NCBI RefSeq assembly: GCF_004379255.2
Contig: NC_056042.1
Coordinates: 33,335,928-33,399,927, forward strand
Reading direction: 5' to 3'
Length of the DNA stretch: 64,000 bases
Source of the DNA: Salvia splendens
Lineage: Eukaryota > Streptophyta > Magnoliopsida > Lamiales > Lamiaceae
Numbering within the stretch: the first letter of the stretch is position 1; each line of letters starts with the position of its first letter. The position numbers were made by a program, and so were the translations under genes. The notes below the pieces were generated by a model. It saw nothing but the letters and a program-made list of their open reading frames with translations, ran no database searches and was not told the DNA's origin. Positions 55,781 through 64,000 of the stretch are shown here, in pieces.

Positions 55781-56663
55781 AGATTCGCACGTGATTCACG
55801 GATAAAATATCACGTGATAGCGCTTCCACGTAATTTTCCACATTTTTATTTATATATGCATTTCTATTTCCCCTTACCAAAGAATATTTTATGTACATTT
55901 TCATTTATGTCACATTCACATACCAAAACCCACATAATTCATGCCGTAACAGTAACACAGTAGTACTACATAATTCTGAATGCAGCAAGATGGAGTAGTT
56001 CGTTTTTATTGTACTATATAAACTATTTTTATAAATTGTGTTTTAAGAATCATAAATATCAGAGATAATTATTACTGAACTCTGTCCAATTTCTTATTTT
56101 ACATGCTATAAAAATGTTTGCATGTTATTCGTTTCAATCGTTTGTGGTAAAAGTCTATAACCTCTTACAAAAACTATTATAAGGTTGTGATTTATGATCG
56201 ATATGAAATCATAATTGTTTGTAAATAAACATTCGGTTTGTATATAAAATATTTTGATTTCCATTTCAAATAAATGTCTATAACTCACTATTCCCAACTT
56301 TCCTTCCCTTTTCAAATGTGCTCTGTTTTTCGTGGAGAACCAAAAATAGCAAAGGTGCTATATTTTTCATGGACGGAGGGAGTATTATACTTCTCCGTCC
56401 TATTTAAAATATTGTTATTACTCTTCTTAAATAATGTAGATATGAAAAATTATGTTCTAAAAATGAGAAAAGTACTTCCATTAACATAGTTACCAATTGG
56501 AACCCTGAGTTAATTGCATGCTTTGATTCAAAACATTTAATTCCACATAAACAATCTTCTAAATCAAATCCCCTTCATTCAAATATTTCAATCACTTAAA
56601 TTCAATAATGCATGTACAAATATATATACATATTTTCTTATCAAAGAGTTCTGTTCCGAACAC
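55781..56663. other. Host flank between chromovirus and copy C
   Basis: Colinear with 28792-29290 of the copy A flank (G-box pair at 55788-55816), then with the DNA before the 3' end of copy B (29615-29977). It contains the truncated Stowaway-like end GGACGGAGGGAGTA near 56371-56384. No gene is seen. Confidence 0.7.
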
Positions 56664-59600
56664 TCATTGACACTGACCTGCTGAAAGGCTAGTTTCAAGT
56701 TTTTCGATTTCATCGATGTGAGAGGCATGTCGTTTCCCTCCAATATGAGAAGCCAAAGCAACATCAGTAGCCATCTTCGCATCACATAGAATGCACCAGT
56801 GTCTAAATGTCCCACTAATCTCTAACACAACCAGCTTTCCCTTCCTTTTTTTCAGTGATTCTAACTTGTCCTTGTGTTTATTTCCCAGAAGATGAGCATT
56901 CAAATCTTTCTCACCCGTGGCTTTCACCTTACATAAAGCACATCTCCATTCTTGCTTGAGGGAAGGAGTTACTGCACGACTTGCTTCTGGTGGTGACATT
57001 GTCTCTTTAACCTCAGTATTGGCATATGTTTTTTCAGGAACCTTGAGTGTCTGTGCATACTGCACCTGCAGATGCAGTAGTTGCGAATGGATATGGAGAA
57101 ACCAATGTAGCAATGATTATGTTGAGATCGTGACAAGACAACATACCTCTTGTAATGTCGATGAACCATTTTTTGCCTCTGACTTTACAATCCGTTCTTT
57201 CTTGAAGGGAGGATTTCCTGCGCGACTTGCTTTCAGTGGTGGCTTCGTCTCTTTAACCTCAGTATTGGAATATGTACATTTGGGAACCTCAATTGGCTGC
57301 ATATACTGCACCTGCAGATGCAGTTGCGAATGTACATGGTTTAACATGCTTGCTCAAAAGTTTAACAGCTGCTATGAAAATATAGCATACCAATGCAGCA
57401 TGACTATATTAAGATCGCGACTATGTCACAAGAAAGCTTACTGACCTCTTTTAGAGCTGCCGGGGAACCATTTTTCACCTCTGATTTTACAACTTGGACA
57501 TCTCTGTGGGAATCACTCCCTTTAACATGTCCATTCTGTGTCCATGGGAAAGAAAAAATTGGAGACTTCACAAACAGATTCTAATAGAAAAACACCAATG
57601 GTCTTTTTCTCAGTACTGAGGCTATAATCATATATTCATGCATGATAACAGCTAGTCATGTTAATCTATTTTAAGATTGAAACCATTGATCATCAAATTT
57701 CTCTAATTTTCTCAAATCCAAATAATAGGATCAGATATAGACTAAGAATTCATCACAGTTATGTGTCATGACTCATGAGATTGAAGAGCTGCAAACTGCA
57801 TGCAATTATTTGCTTCTAAATCAAGACGATTTACATAAATAGCTCACATAATATCTCTGCACAACCAAGTTCCATGTCATATTTCTGTTACACTTTTCTT
57901 CTATCTATCTCTGGTTTTAGTCCAAAAGCATACAAGCCTAAAGTCAAATGCAGAAAGTTCATGGCTGAGAATATTTAGTAAGAACTGTTTTTATCATGAA
58001 AATCTGCTAACCTTGCTTGCAGTATGCTTTTCAAGTTCAAGCAAGCTTTCTTTCTTGGTGAACTCAAGCTTGTCCTTGTGTTTTGTCTCCTGAAGATGAC
58101 CATTTAACGGTATCTTATTTGTGGTTGTCACCTTGCATGGATCAGAGGTCCATTTTTGCTGAGCATTCTCGACAAGAGGGATCTCTGGACTTCTCTTTTC
58201 TGCAGTTTCTTTTGGTGTTCTTATCTCTCTAGCCTCAGAAGCTACATATGTTCCCTTCAGGAACCAAGCAGCAGAAACTGGCTGAGTGTGCTGCAACGGC
58301 CATCGCAGATAGAAGTGACAAAGAATGAGAGGTTATGAAAGAAGTTAGTCTAGTAGCAAATATGAAGAACATGACAGAAGCCTGTGACAGTGATAAAGTG
58401 CCTTAAAGGGGCATTTACATTTGAGGATTAGCTTAAACAGATAAAAATAGTACTCCCTCCGTCCCATAATAGATGTCACACTTTCCTTTTTAGTTTGTCC
58501 CACAAAAGATGTCACATTTCCATTTTTGGAAAAGGTCCTCTCTCACATAAATATAAAAATTATATTTTCTCTCTCCGTTTAACATACAAAACAAAACCTC
58601 CTAAAATCCCGTGCCGTCCCACAAGTGTGACATCTTTTGTGGGACGGAGGGAGTATAAGATAATTCATTTGCTAAGATGAATTAAAACTTTGAAAAGTTA
58701 GGATTGAAGAAATCCTAGTAATGAGGATGAAAATGTTCAATCATGCATCTGACCAATTACGAAAAGTAAACACTCCCTAAAGGAAAATAAAAATGGGATT
58801 GCTGCTCAGTTTATCATATTTAAGAATCTAAGATCCTAGTAGTTTTTTTGTTTTTTTAAAAAAATAAAAAACGGTAATAAAGCAGCATTTTTTTCTAAAT
58901 CAATAGCTACACAAAAGAAAATGAAAATCAAGCACATGCAAAAAAAATTAAAATCAAAATGATTGGCTGATTGAGTTCAGAAGTTACCAAAGATGAGAGT
59001 CCTGTATCTTTAGCTTTGAGCAAACTTGCTTCCAAGGTTCTCTCAAGCTTGGACTTGGGTTGGTTGCCTTGAGCATGATCATTTAACATTGAGTCGCTCT
59101 TGGTAGTCACATTGAACACATCACCGGTCCCTTCTGGCTGATCTTTTTTGAGGAGGGGGGTTTCTGGGAGCCTGTTTTCTGCATTTTCCTTTGGGAGCAT
59201 TAAACCTTCCTTCTCAGCAGCTGCATATGTTCCCTTCATGTCCCAAGTAGCAGAAACTGATTCCAAGCTGTGCACCTGACATTGCAGATACAAATGAAAA
59301 AATAACCTTGCCCAACAGTTTTCCATTGTACTTTTGAACTAATGTAACAACTGAAAGTAACAGTAATTATTGAGATTGGCAAAGGGTGATAAATTGTGAA
59401 GGAAGTTAAAGTGGTCGACGAAGATGAAGAATAAAAATGGAAAATAAAGGGATTGCAGCTAAGTTTCTGACACAGGAAGTACATAAATTTTATGAAAAAA
59501 ATAGATGAATTCAGTATCAATTTTGAAGGTGTTCATATGCAGCATGATTCATATCTTATATACTATAAAGTAAATAAAATCAAAATTCACATATATAAAC

Positions 59601-62600
59601 TACTACACTATACTTAGAAATTGAAATAAATAAGAATAGTATAGATATACCATTATATGTAAGAATAGACATGTATGTAAAAATATAGTAGTATACAGTA
59701 ATGAAAGCAGCATTTCCATTATTTGAGCAAAACAAAAAAAAGTTGTTGATTGAGTTTCATAAGCTACCGAAGGTGAAGGTCCTGTATCTTTTGCTTCAAA
59801 CAAGCTTGCATTCAGGGTGATCTCAAGCTTGGACTTGTGTTGGCTACCATGAAGATGATCATTCAACACTGACTCACTCTCGGTAGTAACCCTGCATAGA
59901 TCACCAGTCCATTCTTGCTGAGCTTTCTTGAGGAGAGGGGTTTCTGGGAGTCTCAGTTCAGCAGTTTCTTTTGGTGGCATTATCTCTTTATCCTTAGCAG
60001 CTTCAAGTGTTACCTTCGGATCGCAAGCAGAAAAGACAAAGACGGGCTGTGTGTGCTGCACCTGCAATTGCAAATGTAATTGACAAAAAAAAGTCAATGG
60101 TTTTCCATTTGACTTTGATCAGAGATTAGCAAAGGGTAAAAGGTGGTGAAGAAAGTTAAACTGGTCCGTAAAGATGAAAAGGTTGCATGTGCCTGCTATA
60201 TTTCTCATATTTACGATCTAAGTAGTTTCTTAAATTTTCATAAACATTCCAGTAACAAAAGCAGCAATTACAAAATCTACTCAAGAAAATCAAAACAATT
60301 GGCTGATTGAGATTCACAAGTTACCAAAGGTAAGATGGGTCCTGTATCTTCTGCATCAAGCAAGCTTTCTTTCAGGATAGTCTCAAGTTTGGCCTTGTGT
60401 TTGCGCCCTTGAAGATGACCATTTAACGTTATCTCACACGGGGTTGTCACCTTGCAAAGATCGCAGGTCCATTCTTGACAAGATTTCTTTAGGAGAGGGG
60501 TCCCTAGCCCGCACTTTTCTGCAGTTTCTTTTGGCGACATTATCTCTTTAACCTCAGCAGGTGTATATGATCCCTTCGGTTCCCAAGCAGCAGGAATTGA
60601 CGGTGCACGCTCTACCTGACATTGTAGATAAATGATATGTTATCCTTGCTCAACAGTTTACCATTGGACTTTGAACAAATGTAACAATTGAGAGGAAAAG
60701 TTATGGATGAGATCAGCAAAAGGCTGAGGTTGTGAAAGAAGATACTCTGGTTTACAAAGATGAACCTGACAGAAGCCCGTGGCAGCTATAAAGTATTTAA
60801 GGGGGCATTTAATTTTTAGGATTAGCTTAGACAGATAAAAATAGTACTATTGGCTAATCCCTTGTTTACTAAGATGAATTATAAATATGGAATATCCTAA
60901 GGCTCATTTGAGCTAATTCTGTTTGATTCTTATCTCTTTAAAAGGTTAAGATTGGAGAAATCATAGTAATGAGGATAAAACATTTAATCATGTATCTTAT
61001 CAATCATGAAAAGTAAACATCCCCTAAAGAAAAAAAGGATTGCTGCTTAGTTTCTCATAATTTTGATCCTAGTAGTTTCTTTTTATAAATAAAATGATAA
61101 TAAAACCAGCACTTTTTTTAAATAAATACTTGTGCAAAACAAAATGAATGAAAATAGGTCGCTGATCGAGTTTCACAAGCTCCTGAAGGTGAAGGTCCTG
61201 TATCTTTTGCACAAGAAAGCTTACTTCCAGGGCTGTCTCAAGCTTGGAGTTGGGGTTGCTCGCTTCAAGATGATCATTCAGCGTTGACACACTCTCGGTA
61301 GGTACCTTGCATAGATCACCAGCCCATTCTTGCTTATCTTTCTTGAGGAGAGGGCTTGCTGGGAGTCTCCTTTCTGCAGTTTCTTTTGGTGGCACTATCT
61401 TTTCTTCCTCAAAAGCTGCATATGTTCCATTCAGATCCCATGCGGCAGAAACTGACTGCAAGTGTTGCACCTGCTGTTGCAGATAGAAAATTCAAATCCT
61501 CCATTTTCCATTCTAATTTTGAAGTAGTTCATATGCAGCACGATTCTTATCATATAGTACTAGAAAGTACATAAAATCAAACACCCACAATAAAAGCAGA
61601 ATTTCAATATCTTTATTAAAAAATAGGTTGACAATTGAGTTTCACAAGCTACCGAAGGTGAAGGTCCTGTATCTTTTGCTTCGAGCAAGCTTGCTTTCAA
61701 GGTGGTCTCAAGCTTGGACTTGTGTTGGCTACCTTGAAGATGATCATTCAACATGAACTCACTCTCAGTAGTAACCTTGGACATATCACCATTCAATTCT
61801 TGTTGAGATTTCTTGAGAGGGGTTTCTGGGAGTTGCGTTTCTGCAGTTTCTTTTGGTGGCATCATCTCTTTATCCTTAGCAACTTCAACTGTTCCGTTCA
61901 AATCCCAATTAGCAGAAACTGGCTGTGCGTGCTGAACCTGCCATCGCTTCGCTCAATAGTTTTCCATTTGAATTAAACAAATGTACCAACTAGAAGGAAC
62001 AATGATAAGAGACTGATAAAGGGAAAAGGTGGTGAAGGAAATTAAAACTGCCTGCAAGGATGAAATAGTTGCTTGTGTCTGCCATGTTTCTCAAATTTAA
62101 GCAGCAATTTTAAAATCTACTTAAGTAAAATCAAAATCAAAACAATTGACTAATTGAGTTTTACAAGTTACCAAAGGTGATAAGGGTCCTGTATCTTTCG
62201 TATCAAGCAAACTTTCTTTCTGGATAGTCTTAAGCTTGGCCTTGTGTCTGCGCCCTTGAAGATGGCCATTCAGCATTAACGGATCCGAGGTTGTCACCTT
62301 GCACAGATCACAGTTCCATTCTTGATGAGCTTTCTCGGGGAGAGGGGTCCCTGTGTCCCCCTTTTCAGCAGTTCCTTTTGGCGGCATCATCTCTTTGACC
62401 TCAGAAGCTGCATATGTTCCCTTCAGATCCCAACCAGCTGGAATTGACTGTGCATGCTCCGCCTGCCATTGTAGATGCAAATGATACAATATTCTTGCTC
62501 GAATGTTTACCAGTGGACTCTGAACAAACTTAACAAAACGGAAAAGTATTGGTAGAATTGACAAAGAAAGGTAAAGAGGTGTCAACGGAAACTAAACTGG

Positions 62601-64000
62601 AGCCTGTGACTGCTATCTATGAAGTGCATAAAGGAAAGATAAGGGATTGCAACTTAGTTTCTCATATTTCAGATCCTAGTAGTTTCTTATAATTTATCAT
62701 ACATACGTTAGTAATAAAAGCAGTCCATTCTTGCTGAGCTTTCTTGAGGAGAGGGGTTTCCGCAGTTTCTTTTGGTAGCATTAGCTTTTTATTCTTTGCA
62801 GCTTCTAGTGTTCCGTTCAGATCCCAAGCAGCAGAAACTGGCAGTGTGTGCTGCACCTGCCATTGCAAATAGAATAAATGACCTCGATGGTTTCCATTTG
62901 AATTGAACAAATATAACAACTAGAAAGAACAACGATCAGAGATTGGCAAAGAGTGAAAGGTGGTTAAGGAAGTGAAACTGGCCTGTAAAGATGAAATAGT
63001 TGCTTGTGCTTGCTATGTTTCTCATATTTAAGATCCAAGTAGTTTCTTAAATTTTCATAAATATTCAAGTACTAAAAGCAGCAGTTTTAAAAACTGCTAC
63101 TACTTAAGAATAACCAATATCAAAACAATTGGGTGATTGAGATTCACAAGTTACCAAAGGTAAGATGGGTCCTGTATCTTTTGCATCAAGCAAGCTTTCT
63201 TTCAGGATAGTCTCAAGTTTGGCCTTGTGTTTGCGCCCTTGAAGATGACCATTTAACGTTATCTCACACGGGGTTGTCACCTTGCAAAGATCGCAGGTCC
63301 ATTCTTGACAAGATTTCTTTAGGAGAGGGGTCCCTAGCCCGCACTTTTCTGCAGTTTCTTTTGGCGACATTATCTCTTTAACCTCAGCAGGTGTATATGA
63401 TCCCTTCGGTTCCCAAGCAGCAGGAATTGACGGTGCACGCTCTACCTGACATTGTAGATAAATGATATGTTATCCTTGCTCAACAGTTTACCATTGGACT
63501 TTGAACAAACGTAACAATTGAGAGGAAAAGTTATGGATGAGATCAGCAAAAGGCTGAGGTTGTGAAAGAAGATACTCTGGTTTACAAAGATGAACCTGAC
63601 AGAAGCCCGTGGCAGCTATAAAGTATTTAAGGGGGCATTTAATTTTTAGGATTAGCTTAGACAGATAAAAATAGTACTATTGGCTAATCCCTTGTTTACT
63701 AAGATGAATTATAAATATGGAATATCCTAAGGCTCATTTGAGCTAATTCTGTTTGATTCTTATCTCTTTAAAAGGTTAAGATTGGAGAAATCATAGTAAT
63801 GAGGATAAAACATTTAATCATGTATCTTATCAATCATGAAAAGTAAACATCCCCTAAAGAAAAAAAGGATTGCTGCTTAGTTTCTCATAATTTTGATCCT
63901 AGTAGTTTCTTTTTATAAATAAAATGATAATAAAACCAGCACTTTTTTTAAATAAATACTTGTGCAAAACAAAATGAATGAAAATAGGTCGCTGATCGAG
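56664..64000 (-). CDS. HVA22/zinc-finger gene copy C, 5' end outside the window
   Basis: Only module exons are in view, all phase 0-0. In order: 63155-63445, 62707-62856, 62172-62462, 61653-61937, (damaged 61188-61470), 60325-60615, 59768-60061, 58988-59275, 58012-58290, 57446-57535, 57147-57311 and 56664-57065. Clean U1-type fingers are in 63155, 62172 and 60325 (CDLCKVTTxxxxTLNGHLQGRKH-like) and two in the last exon. Others have lost one or both Cys (GDMSKVT, GDLCRVT, GDVFNVT, SDPCKVT). 62707 has no finger. The order is colinear with copy B except for the extra exons 60325 and 59768 and an internal duplication. The HVA22 exons are expected beyond 64000. The final exon is intact and ends ETSLSAGQCQ. 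Confidence 0.7.
58453..58653. mobile_element. Stowaway MITE in an intron of copy C
   Basis: TA-flanked CTCCCTCCGTCCC and GGGACGGAGGGAG ends. It occupies the same intron position as 31734-31933, so it was inherited through duplication. Confidence 0.9.
60291..64000 (-). repeat. Recent 2830-bp intragenic duplication in copy C
   Basis: The segment from 63121 to the window end repeats 60291-61170 at a constant offset of 2830 bp with only about three base differences noticed in some 880 bp. The second unit must continue past 64000. The unit holds several module exons. Confidence 0.85.

Overview
This is nuclear DNA of a flowering plant, most likely a eudicot. Genes are rich in GT-AG introns, intergenic DNA is AT-rich, and hAT, Stowaway, PIF/Harbinger and MULE-type elements sit beside nested LTR retrotransposons. 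A Lamiales origin is only a guess from overall look. No RNA gene, CRISPR or bacterial feature was seen.

Layout. (1) 0-21 kb, + strand: two tandem paralogues of methylmalonate-semialdehyde dehydrogenase (ALDH6). The downstream copy (15377-21131, 19 coding exons, 539 aa) is a normal mitochondrial enzyme. The upstream copy (655-7539) has the same exon-intron plan for the enzyme, but its mitochondrial presequence exon is replaced, in matching splice phase, by a long exon coding a FAR1-type DNA-binding domain, and it carries a repetitive acidic C-terminal tail. Between them lie a hAT MITE with perfect 8-bp target duplications, an intronless SOSS-B-like OB-fold gene, a broken GTD-binding (myosin-binder) fragment and three PIF/Harbinger remnants.

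(2) 22-64 kb, - strand: three tandem copies (A 22.2-25.1 kb, B 30.0-38.8 kb, C 56.7 kb to beyond the window end) of a gene joining an HVA22/TB2-DP1 membrane domain to a chain of U1-type C2H2 zinc fingers. Most fingers are encoded by one symmetric phase 0-0 exon repeated with its intron. The array has been expanded, deleted, fused and allowed to decay differently in each copy: A has 4 exons after the HVA22 part, B about 14, and C at least 12 in the window, with a very recent 2.83-kb internal duplication.

(3) Between B and C, 43.3-55.8 kb, lies a chromodomain Ty3/gypsy element with one LTR whose sequence is circularly permuted. The host flanks meet the element inside the C-terminal tail of pol, the two ends join in frame, and the site shows a 12-bp deletion instead of a duplication. 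This looks like an integrated one-LTR circle. A younger 6.97-kb gag-protease-only retrotransposon (Athila-like, tRNA-Asp primer site, 5-bp duplication TCGAC) is nested in its integrase gene.

The best candidates for undescribed biology are the FAR1-ALDH6 fusion, the HVA22 zinc-finger exon array and the circularly permuted chromovirus. All gene models are read by eye from splice signals and homology between copies; no transcript evidence was available.
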